Made by a program: the position numbers and the translations under genes
Notes under the pieces: model-generated
Seen by the model: only the letters and a program-made list of their open reading frames with translations
Databases searched by the model: none
What the model was told of the DNA's origin: nothing
Part shown: positions 15,028 through 21,776 of the stretch, in pieces
Layout of the letters: each line of letters starts with the position of its first letter
Numbering within the stretch: position 1 is the stretch's first letter
From: DASPMP01 sp035758925
GTDB taxonomy: Bacteria; Gemmatimonadota; Gemmatimonadetes; Gemmatimonadales; Gemmatimonadaceae
Assembly (NCBI GenBank): GCA_035758925.1
Contig: DASTVV010000132.1
Location: forward strand, 16,077-80,076
Direction: 5' to 3'
Length of the DNA: 64,000 nucleotides

Positions 15028-17475
15028 GTGACCATGGACAGACTTCTGACCGATCTCGTGCATTCGTTGCGTCGTCTCGCGCGCGCCCCGGGTTTCGCCA
15101 CAATCGCGATCGTCACCCTCGCGCTTGGCATCGGCGCGAACACCGCGATTTTTAGTCTGGTGAAGACGGTGCTGCTGCGGCCTCTGCCGTTTGGCGACGC
15201 CGAGCGTCTCATGATGATCTGGGGCAGCCGGGACAAGGGCGAAACCACATGGCTCGCCGGTCCCGAAGTCCTCGATTACGCGAACGAGAAGTCGACCTTC
15301 GAGTACGTGGCGGCGTATACGTCGTCCGCGGCGAACCTCACCGGCGGCCAGGAACCCGAGCGTGTCATGGCCGCCGCCGTCACGCCCAACGTGTTCCAGG
15401 CGCTGCGCGTGGCCCCGCTGCTTGGCCGATCCCTCTCTCCGACGGACGAACCGTCGGCAATCGCAAACGAGGTCGTACTGGCGCACGGGCTGTGGCAGCG
15501 GCGCTTCGGCGGTAACCGCGACATCATCGGACAGTCCATTCAGGTCAACGGCAGCGCCCGCACGGTCATCGGCGTCATGCCACCGTCGTTCAAGCTGCCT
15601 CTCGATTTCAGCGGCGAGCGGCCGACGGAGCTGTGGGTGCCGCTCGACCTGGAGTCCCAGGACTGGTCTTCATGGGGCGACCATAGCCTCATCGGTTTTG
15701 CACGGCTGCAGTCGGGCATCGGAGTGCAGCGCGCCAACGCCGGCCTCAAGGCCGCCGAGGATCGCTGGGTGCGCGATGGCCACTGGAGCAATCGGGACAA
15801 CGCCGGCCGCGGCGTCGTACCGATGAAGGACCTCGTGCTCGGCGATGTCCGATACGCCCTCTGGGTTCTGCTGGGCGCCGTCGGCGTCATCCTGCTCATC
15901 GCATGCGCCAACGTCGCGAACCTCATGCTGGCTCGTTCCGACGAGCGCCATCGTGAAATCGCGGTTCGCACCGCGCTGGGAGCATCGCGAGCGCGCATCG
16001 TCAGGCAGCTGCTCACCGAGAGCGTGTTTCTCTCGCTCGTCGGTGGCCTGGTCGGCATCGCGCTCGCGTATGGCGGCCTTCGGATGCTGCTGGCGGCACA
16101 TCCCGCCGGCATTCCTCGCGTGGCCGACGTGGGCCTCGATGGAATCGTGCTGCTGTTTTCGCTTTTCCTCACCGTTGCCACTGGGATGACGTTCGGCCTC
16201 GCGCCTGCGCTCGAGCTTTCGCGTCCCGACTTGAGCAGGTCGCTCAAGGAGGGTGGACGAACCGGAACCGTGGGACGGGCCCGTCAGCGCTTCCGTGATT
16301 CGCTCGCGGTCGCGCAAATGGCGTTCTCCGTGATTCTGCTCATTGGAGCCACGCTGCTGGTGCGGAGTCTCATGGAGCTTCGCCGCATCGATCTCGGCTT
16401 TTCGACGGAGCGCGCGCTCACTGTACGCACCGCGCTTCCGCAATCGTCATACAGGTCCGACCAGGACGTGATCGCGTTCGTGCGCACGCTGCGGCAGCGC
16501 ATCGGCGAGCTGCCCGGCGTCCGGTCGGTTGGCGCTACCCGACTGCTTCCGCTCACCGGCACCATCGGAGACTGGTCCATCACGCTCGAGGGACGTCCGC
16601 GAGTCGAGGGCGAAAACCCGAATGGAGACTGGCAGGTAGCTACACCGGGCTACTTCGAGACGATGGGAATGAAGCTCATCCGGGGTCGCTTCTTCACCGA
16701 CGCCGACCATGAGAAGGCACCGCTGGTCGCGGTCATCAACGAGACCATGGCCAAGCGGTACTGGCCAAGCGAGGACGCCATCGGCAAGCGCTTTCACATC
16801 GGCTCGCGGAACCAGCCCTGGATCACGATTGTGGGCATCGTTGGTCAGGTGCGGCACAACGCGATCACCGAAACGGCCCGCGCCGAGATGTACGTTTCGC
16901 ACGCGCAGTGGGCCGCGGCTGGCGCGTCCGCTTCGCGCGGGATGACCTACGTCATCCGCACCAATGGCGACCCGCTGGCCCTGCTTGGTTACGTCCGTCA
17001 GCTCGTTCGCTCGATGGATCCCAATCTTCCGCTGGCGGACGTGCGCACGCTCCAGAATGTCGCGGACGACTCGCTCTCCCAGACGCGCTTCACCACGCAA
17101 TTGCTCACGCTCTTCGCTGCGCTCGCACTGACGCTGGCTGCCGTTGGCATCTACGGCGTCATCTCACTGCTCGTCACGAGACGCCGCCAGGAGATCGGCA
17201 TTCGCATCGCGCTCGGGGCCAAGACCGGCGCCATTCTTGGAATGGTCGTGAAGCGCGGCATGGTGCTCGCCGCCGTCGGCGTGGGGCTCGGCCTCATGGG
17301 CGCTGCCGGGCTGTCGGGTATCCTGGGCAGTCTCCTGTACGGCGTCACGCGATTCGATCCAGTCACGTTCAGCCTCGTGCCGGCGATCCTCGCCGGTGTC
17401 GCGCTGCTTGCTTGCGTGATCCCCGCGGGCCGCGCGGCGGCCGTCGATCCGGTCACCGCGCTCCGCGAGGAATAG
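15028..17475 (+). CDS. MacB/FtsX-type permease of the ADOP family, without padR partner
   Basis: This 815-residue protein has the duplicated layout of the orphan permeases: a first helix with LARAPGFATIAIVTLALGIGANTAIFSLV (residues about 14-43), a periplasmic MacB-like domain, three helices around 260-400 including LIACANVANLMLARS, then a second periplasmic domain and three helices ending in DPVTALREE. It lacks the charged cytoplasmic N-terminal domain of about 80 residues that the other three ADOP proteins here possess. There is no ATPase gene beside it. Family members are thought to act in mechanotransmission or export across the envelope, but the substrate is unknown. The start could also be ATG 15034. 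Confidence 0.88.
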   Translation: MTMDRLLTDLVHSLRRLARAPGFATIAIVTLALGIGANTAIFSLVKTVLLRPLPFGDAERLMMIWGSRDKGETTWLAGPEVLDYANEKSTFEYVAAYTSSAANLTGGQEPERVMAAAVTPNVFQALRVAPLLGRSLSPTDEPSAIANEVVLAHGLWQRRFGGNRDIIGQSIQVNGSARTVIGVMPPSFKLPLDFSGERPTELWVPLDLESQDWSSWGDHSLIGFARLQSGIGVQRANAGLKAAEDRWVRDGHWSNRDNAGRGVVPMKDLVLGDVRYALWVLLGAVGVILLIACANVANLMLARSDERHREIAVRTALGASRARIVRQLLTESVFLSLVGGLVGIALAYGGLRMLLAAHPAGIPRVADVGLDGIVLLFSLFLTVATGMTFGLAPALELSRPDLSRSLKEGGRTGTVGRARQRFRDSLAVAQMAFSVILLIGATLLVRSLMELRRIDLGFSTERALTVRTALPQSSYRSDQDVIAFVRTLRQRIGELPGVRSVGATRLLPLTGTIGDWSITLEGRPRVEGENPNGDWQVATPGYFETMGMKLIRGRFFTDADHEKAPLVAVINETMAKRYWPSEDAIGKRFHIGSRNQPWITIVGIVGQVRHNAITETARAEMYVSHAQWAAAGASASRGMTYVIRTNGDPLALLGYVRQLVRSMDPNLPLADVRTLQNVADDSLSQTRFTTQLLTLFAALALTLAAVGIYGVISLLVTRRRQEIGIRIALGAKTGAILGMVVKRGMVLAAVGVGLGLMGAAGLSGILGSLLYGVTRFDPVTFSLVPAILAGVALLACVIPAGRAAAVDPVTALREE

Positions 17476-17486
17476 CAGCCACCCGA

Positions 17487-18827
17487 TCACGGCATTGGCC
17501 GCGGGCGTGGCCAGGGCCACGGCCAGACATCCACGCCGCGGCGGCCCGTGAGTGCGCGCACCGCCATCAGACGTGTGTCGGCGTCCTTGGAATCCAGCAG
17601 CTTGCGGAAGACATCTTCGGATGCCTCACCGGACCTGATCAGCGCGCGGACTTCGGCACGCTGGACGTCATCCTTCGGCTCGGACTTGAGCGCATCCGCG
17701 ATTGCTGCCGCGGCCTCCGGATCGGCGATCTCGCTCAAGGCCCACGCCGCCTTGACCCGCACGTCGGAGTCCGAATCTCGAATGGCTTTGACCAGCGCTG
17801 GCGGCGCCTTGCCGGGACGGAGATTGCCAACGGCCCAGGCCGCGGTCGCGCGCACCTCCGATTCCTGATCTTTCGCAAGGACGTCCGCGAGTGCATCGAC
17901 GGACCGGCGTGCGTTCAGTTGCGCGAGCGCCCAGGCACAGGTTTCCCGCACGCCCGCGCTCCGATCTGACCGTAGCGCCGCCAGGATGGCGTCCGTCGAC
18001 TCCCGCGCGTTTGAATTCGCGAGAGCCCACACGGCCATTTCGCGGACTTCGTCGTCCTGATCGGACGTGAGCGCCTCCTGGAGAACGGGAGCGGCGCCGC
18101 GATGCTGCAACACTCCCAGGGCCCACGCAGCCACGCGGCGGACTTCGCCGCTCGGATCGGTTCTCACGATGCGAATCAACGTTGCGATCGAGTCGGCGTT
18201 ACCAATGTGTCCGAACGCGACCACGGCGGCGCCGCGCACCGTCTCGTCGGCGTCGCGGAATGCGGCCACCAGCGCCGGAGCGGTGCTCTTCTGCTCGATT
18301 CTGCCCAGCGCCCACGCCGCGTTGGCACGGACCGCCGCAGCCTCGTCGCGGAGCGCGCGAACCACTGCCGGCACCTGACTGTCGGCGTCCAGCAATCCGA
18401 GCGACACCAGGATCGCCTGCCGCTCCGGCGCGCCCGCCGTGCCCAGGCGGGCAGCCAGCTCGCGAACCATCGTGGTGTCTCCCATCCTGCCGATGAGCGT
18501 CGCCGATATGTGCCGCTCGCACGCGTCGCTCGACGCGATGCCGTCCATCAGCGCGCGCGATTCATCCGCCGCGAGATGACGGTGACGAAGCGTGTGCATC
18601 CGCGATCTGATGTCGCTGCGAACGGCTTCCGCCGGCGCCATCCAGCGACCGCCCCATGAGTACACGCCATCGGCCGCCAGCGTGCACAGCGCCGGACCGA
18701 CACCTCGCGCCGCCGCCAGCAGCTCGCGGACCTCCTGCGCCGCGGCAGGCACCGAGTGCTCCGCGGGAACTTCGCCCTTGCTCACCACCAGAACACCCAA
18801 CGCAAACGACAGCACTCTCGTGACCAT
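17487..18827 (-). CDS. secreted HEAT-repeat protein with Trp-Pro tail, third member of a BlaI regulon
   Basis: From ATG 18827 (AGAGGT ribosome binding site) the 446-residue protein starts with a signal-like segment (MVTRVLSFALGVLVVSKG). From about residue 120 to 430 it consists of around nine HEAT/PBS-type repeats of 31 residues, with a consensus like VRANAAWALGRI. The end reads VWPWPWPRPRPMP, nearly the same tail as the M56-HEAT fusion upstream. The frame is open to 18857, but a copy of the BlaI operator occupies 18841-18856, so the later ATG is preferred. The repeats probably form a scaffold that binds another protein, perhaps its fused relative. It converges with the ADOP gene with 11 bp between the stops. 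Confidence 0.85.
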   Translation of the reverse strand: MVTRVLSFALGVLVVSKGEVPAEHSVPAAAQEVRELLAAARGVGPALCTLAADGVYSWGGRWMAPAEAVRSDIRSRMHTLRHRHLAADESRALMDGIASSDACERHISATLIGRMGDTTMVRELAARLGTAGAPERQAILVSLGLLDADSQVPAVVRALRDEAAAVRANAAWALGRIEQKSTAPALVAAFRDADETVRGAAVVAFGHIGNADSIATLIRIVRTDPSGEVRRVAAWALGVLQHRGAAPVLQEALTSDQDDEVREMAVWALANSNARESTDAILAALRSDRSAGVRETCAWALAQLNARRSVDALADVLAKDQESEVRATAAWAVGNLRPGKAPPALVKAIRDSDSDVRVKAAWALSEIADPEAAAAIADALKSEPKDDVQRAEVRALIRSGEASEDVFRKLLDSKDADTRLMAVRALTGRRGVDVWPWPWPRPRPMP

Positions 18828-18840
18828 GGTGACCTCTATC

Positions 18841-18856
18841 TGTTGATTTTTCAGCA
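18841..18856. promoter_or_regulatory. BlaI-type operator copy in front of the HEAT-repeat gene
   Basis: TGTTGATTTTTCAGCA differs at one position from the perfect palindrome TGTTGATTTTTCAACA in front of blaI (21495-21510). It lies 14 bp upstream of the ATG, where repressor binding would block transcription. The gene stands 74 bp behind the M56 gene, so this operator gives it a separate but co-regulated promoter. Confidence 0.75.
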
Positions 18857-18901
18857 TGACTGAGTATGCCTGCGGCCCGCCGATGGATTCGAGGGCCAGT
18901 T

Positions 18902-21097
18902 TTACGGTTCGGGCCGGGGATCAGGCCATGGCCACGGCCACGGCCAAACACCGGGGCCCTGCCCGGCGATCATGCGGACTGCTCGAGCCCGGATGTCCGG
19001 ATCTTCATGCGTCATGGCGCGATCGATGACGGCCTGCGACCGATCGCCCATGAACATGAGCGCGCGAAACTCCGCCTGCAGGGTCTCCGAGTGCCGCTCC
19101 TTCAGAAATGCCTCGCGCAGAGCGGGGATCGTGCCTCTGTCCTGGATCTCGCCGAGCACCCATGCGGCCATGAGGCGCACGTCTTCGTGCTCATCGTTCA
19201 GCATGGCCACCACTCGCCCAGGAGCGGTGCTGAGACCCTGGTGACCGAGCGCCCATAGTGCGCGCTCCCGAACTTCGCCGCTCGGATCCGATAGCGCGGC
19301 CTCGAGAGCGGCGACGTCTGCGCGACGAGGCATGTTGCCCAGGCCCCACGCGGCCGTCGCCCGCACTTCCTCACCCCTGTCGGTCTTGAGCGCCTCCGCC
19401 AGTACCGGTGCGACGTCGCTACTGCCCGTCGTCACCAACGCCCATGCTGCCATTTCGCGCACCGACTCGCTCGGATCCGACTTGAGCCGTTCGATGAGCA
19501 GTGGGATACCCGCGCGCTGGCGCTGCAGCGCCCACGCAGCTGCCTTGCGAACTTGAGCATCCTTGTCGGTACGTAGAATCCGGCCGAGCAATGCAGTATC
19601 GACGCTCTGGCGCTTGGAGTCCTGGGGTCCCTGGGGACCCTGGGGACCCTGGAACGCCTGCCCTGCTGCTTGCCTGAGCGCGTAGAGCACCGAATCAACC
19701 ACGGCGCCCGCTGCTGCTCCGAGCGTTGGACCAGCGGTCTTCGTGACCGCGGTCGCGACTGAAGTACCAATCGTGGTGCGCTCGTATTGTGCCACTTGTG
19801 TTTGCTTCGCCGTCGCAGTTGCCGTCGCAGTTTTCGTCGCCGTTGCCGTTGCCGTGGCCGTTGCCGTCGCCGTGGGCGTGGCGCTTGGCGACGGTGTCGG
19901 GGTCCGTCGCGCGTCCAGCCGCTGCGCGCCTTCCGAGGTGGAGACTCGATCTACCGCACGCTCGTCCGGAAGCGTGTCCCGGCCCGCCCGATGCTGGGCA
20001 GCTGCAAAAGTCTGCATTTGCATCTCCGGCAGCTGGCGCCGGGCAGGTGCCGCGGCCGCGATCGTCAACGACAGAACGCCAAGTCCCAGCGTCAGCGCGA
20101 CCGATTGTGTGCGGCTCGGAGTCGAGCGCTTCGCCCTGGGATCGAGAATCGCAAGCATCCGGCCTTCGAACTCACGCTTGTCCGCCATCGGCAGCGCCGT
20201 CGCTGGCGCACCCTCTCGCCGAACGGACGTCACGATCTCGAGGAGGTGGTTGGCGTACTCGCTGGCGCGTGCACCGCCGCAGGCCAGGACGAGATCATCG
20301 CAAGCGCGTTCGCTTTCGGCGCGCAAGCGCTTGGCCGCCGACCAGACCAGCGGATGAAACCAGTAGATGGCGCACACGACGCGACCAACCGTGTGACCCA
20401 GCAGGTCACGCCGGCGCACGTGTGCCAGCTCGTGGAACAGCACGCAACGACGACGTTCTTCACTCCACTGCTCGGCGCTCGCCGGCAGCACCACCGTGGG
20501 ACGCAGAATCCCGCACGCAAACGGCATCTCGATCGCCGTGCTCATGAAGAGCCTGGGAGCGCTCTCGAGATCGAGCCGGTCCGCGACGTCATACATCGGA
20601 TTCAGCCACGCCTGGTCTTCCAGGCGGCGCGCCCCGCGAACGATGCGCTCGACCGTAATCGTACCGAGAAGCAACCAACCCAGCACGAGTGCGCTGACGA
20701 CGCCCCATCCCAGCAGCAAGCTCGTCGACAGCTCAGGCAGGAATGAATGCGACGCCAGCGAAATCAAGTCCGAAGCAGGCGACGTGGTCCCCCCTGGGGT
20801 CTCCAGATCGTTCGTCGACCCGGACGGCAGCGGCGGTGTCGGCTCGGATGGCGAAGAACTCGGCATCGGCAGCGACTGATCCACCATCACCAGCGGAGCA
20901 CTCGGCAGAATCCGAAGTGGTAGCGGAGACCACGAGGAGATTGCGGGTACCAGCAGAACAGCAATGAGCGTGGCCAACCAGACGACGTATCGCGCACCTG
21001 CCGGCGCCTTGCGAAGGCCGGTCGTGATGCCGATCGCCAACAGCAGCAGAATCGTTGCCTTGGCCAGCCAGACGAGCAGGGTCAGGGTGTCGGACAT
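18902..21097 (-). CDS. BlaR1/MecR1-like M56 peptidase fused to HEAT repeats
   Basis: The 731-residue protein begins with membrane helices at about 5-28 and 36-52, a Pro/Ser-rich loop, and a third helix at 125-147. HELAH at 222-226 is the zinc motif of M56 peptidases; ESERACDD at 261-268 gives the further acidic ligand, and HPLVW is typical too. A last helix lies at about 332-350. Instead of the penicillin-binding sensor of BlaR1, the outside part has a Thr-Ala dipeptide linker (about 408-430), a short QGP repeat (483-492), five to six HEAT repeats (about 505-710) and the tail VWPWPWPWPDPRPEP. It lies 3 bp behind blaI. The likely role is to sense something through the repeats and cleave the repressor. 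Confidence 0.88.
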   Translation of the reverse strand: MSDTLTLLVWLAKATILLLLAIGITTGLRKAPAGARYVVWLATLIAVLLVPAISSWSPLPLRILPSAPLVMVDQSLPMPSSSPSEPTPPLPSGSTNDLETPGGTTSPASDLISLASHSFLPELSTSLLLGWGVVSALVLGWLLLGTITVERIVRGARRLEDQAWLNPMYDVADRLDLESAPRLFMSTAIEMPFACGILRPTVVLPASAEQWSEERRRCVLFHELAHVRRRDLLGHTVGRVVCAIYWFHPLVWSAAKRLRAESERACDDLVLACGGARASEYANHLLEIVTSVRREGAPATALPMADKREFEGRMLAILDPRAKRSTPSRTQSVALTLGLGVLSLTIAAAAPARRQLPEMQMQTFAAAQHRAGRDTLPDERAVDRVSTSEGAQRLDARRTPTPSPSATPTATATATATATATKTATATATAKQTQVAQYERTTIGTSVATAVTKTAGPTLGAAAGAVVDSVLYALRQAAGQAFQGPQGPQGPQDSKRQSVDTALLGRILRTDKDAQVRKAAAWALQRQRAGIPLLIERLKSDPSESVREMAAWALVTTGSSDVAPVLAEALKTDRGEEVRATAAWGLGNMPRRADVAALEAALSDPSGEVRERALWALGHQGLSTAPGRVVAMLNDEHEDVRLMAAWVLGEIQDRGTIPALREAFLKERHSETLQAEFRALMFMGDRSQAVIDRAMTHEDPDIRARAVRMIAGQGPGVWPWPWPWPDPRPEP
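19795..19895 (-). repeat. short tandem repeats coding the Thr-Ala linker
   Basis: Within the M56-HEAT gene, units of GCCGTT, GCCGTC and GCCGTG alternate on the plus strand and encode the (Thr-Ala)n linker on the minus strand. Such 6-bp repeats change copy number easily without breaking the frame, so the linker length may vary between strains. Confidence 0.7.
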
Positions 21098-21100
21098 GGA

Positions 21101-21493
21101 TTACCTCCCGCTGACGCGGGCTTTCCGAATGCGATCGCGCAACCTGCCGATCTCGTCTTCGTCCAGATCGACGTCGGACATGCGCAGCAGCGCGGTCACG
21201 GCGGCGTCGGCCGACCCATCGAAAAACGTGCGGACTACCTGGTTCAGCGCCTCGTCGGCGGCGCGGTCAGCCGAGACGGCGGGCAAATAGACGTACCGCG
21301 GTCCGTCCTCGCGGTGCGTGATGAGCTTCTTCTCCGCCAGGATCCGCAGGATGGAACGCACCGCGGAATACGTGGGCGGATCCGGCAGGTCTGTCATGAC
21401 CTCCGAAACCGTGGCCTCGCCGCGCTGGAAAAGGATGTTCATCACCTGCCGCTCGCGCCGCGACAGCGAGTCCGTCAACTTGGGTTTCGCCAT
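21101..21493 (-). CDS. BlaI/MecI-family transcriptional repressor
   Basis: A 130-residue protein with the winged helix of the penicillinase repressor family: LSRRERQVMNILFQRGEATVSEVMTDL, TYSAVRSILRILAEKKLITHREDGPRYVYLP, then a C-terminal dimerisation helix. It should bind the palindromes at 21495-21510, 21528-21543 and 18841-18856 as a dimer and be inactivated when the M56 peptidase encoded next to it cleaves it. The ATG at 21493 is chosen because the frame before it (six codons) is made of the operator itself. No beta-lactamase gene is near, so resistance is not implied. Confidence 0.93.
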   Translation of the reverse strand: MAKPKLTDSLSRRERQVMNILFQRGEATVSEVMTDLPDPPTYSAVRSILRILAEKKLITHREDGPRYVYLPAVSADRAADEALNQVVRTFFDGSADAAVTALLRMSDVDLDEDEIGRLRDRIRKARVSGR

Positions 21494-21494
21494 G

Positions 21495-21510
21495 TGTTGA
21501 TTTTTCAACA
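21495..21510. promoter_or_regulatory. proximal BlaI operator, perfect palindrome over the -10
   Basis: TGTTGATTTTTCAACA is an inverted repeat with 6-bp arms and a 4-bp centre. It ends 1 bp from the blaI start codon and contains the candidate -10 hexamer AAAAAT of the minus-strand promoter, so bound repressor would cover both the promoter and the translation start. Confidence 0.85.
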
Positions 21511-21528
21511 CTCACCCGACTTTGTCAA
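21500..21528 (-). promoter_or_regulatory. blaI promoter, TTGACA-N17-AAAAAT
   Basis: On the minus strand TTGACA (21523-21528) is followed after exactly 17 bp by AAAAAT (21500-21505). The -10 ends 6 bp before the ATG at 21493, so transcription should start at or next to the start codon and the message would be leaderless. The two operators flank or overlap both hexamers. Confidence 0.65.
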
Positions 21529-21543
21529 GTCGATTTTTCAGCA
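21528..21543. promoter_or_regulatory. distal BlaI operator
   Basis: AGTCGATTTTTCAGCA matches the proximal site at 13 of 16 positions and begins exactly 33 bp from it, about three helical turns, so two dimers would sit on the same face. It overlaps the -35 hexamer by one base. Confidence 0.65.
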
Positions 21544-21623
21544 CCCCGCCCACAAGTCGGGGTTAAGTATCCAAACCGGCAGTCGCTGCCGTCAGCCCTG
21601 TCGGGCTTCTCCGCCAAAGGTGT

Positions 21624-21733
21624 GACGCTGATCAGCGCCGATTGAGCCGATCAACGCCGATACAAGCTTGAAATGGCTTGACCAAGAGAATCATCGGCGT
21701 CAATCCGCCTGATCGGCGTGAATCGGCGTTTCA
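21624..21733. repeat. intergenic inverted-repeat element with CGCCGAT units
   Basis: The unit CGCCGAT appears twice near 21635-21661 (plus a GCCGAT between them) and its complement ATCGGCG three times between 21691 and 21728, so the element can fold into a long hairpin around 21662-21690. It lies behind the gamma-glutamyltransferase gene (stop at 21777) and about 100 bp before the blaI promoter. It may end transcription of the former; there is no T-run for a classical terminator. Confidence 0.6.
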
Positions 21734-21776
21734 ACCTTTGACTGAGAAGTCCAGGCAGGCCCCTTGGGACGGCGAA

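Noticed and set aside
15028..17475. MacB-type complete drug exporter
   Set aside because: No ATPase gene is adjacent and the protein has the doubled layout of the orphan permeases, so I did not name it macB.
21101..21493. beta-lactam resistance operon
   Set aside because: BlaI and M56 suggest it at first, but there is no penicillin-binding sensor domain and no beta-lactamase gene; the family controls many other functions.
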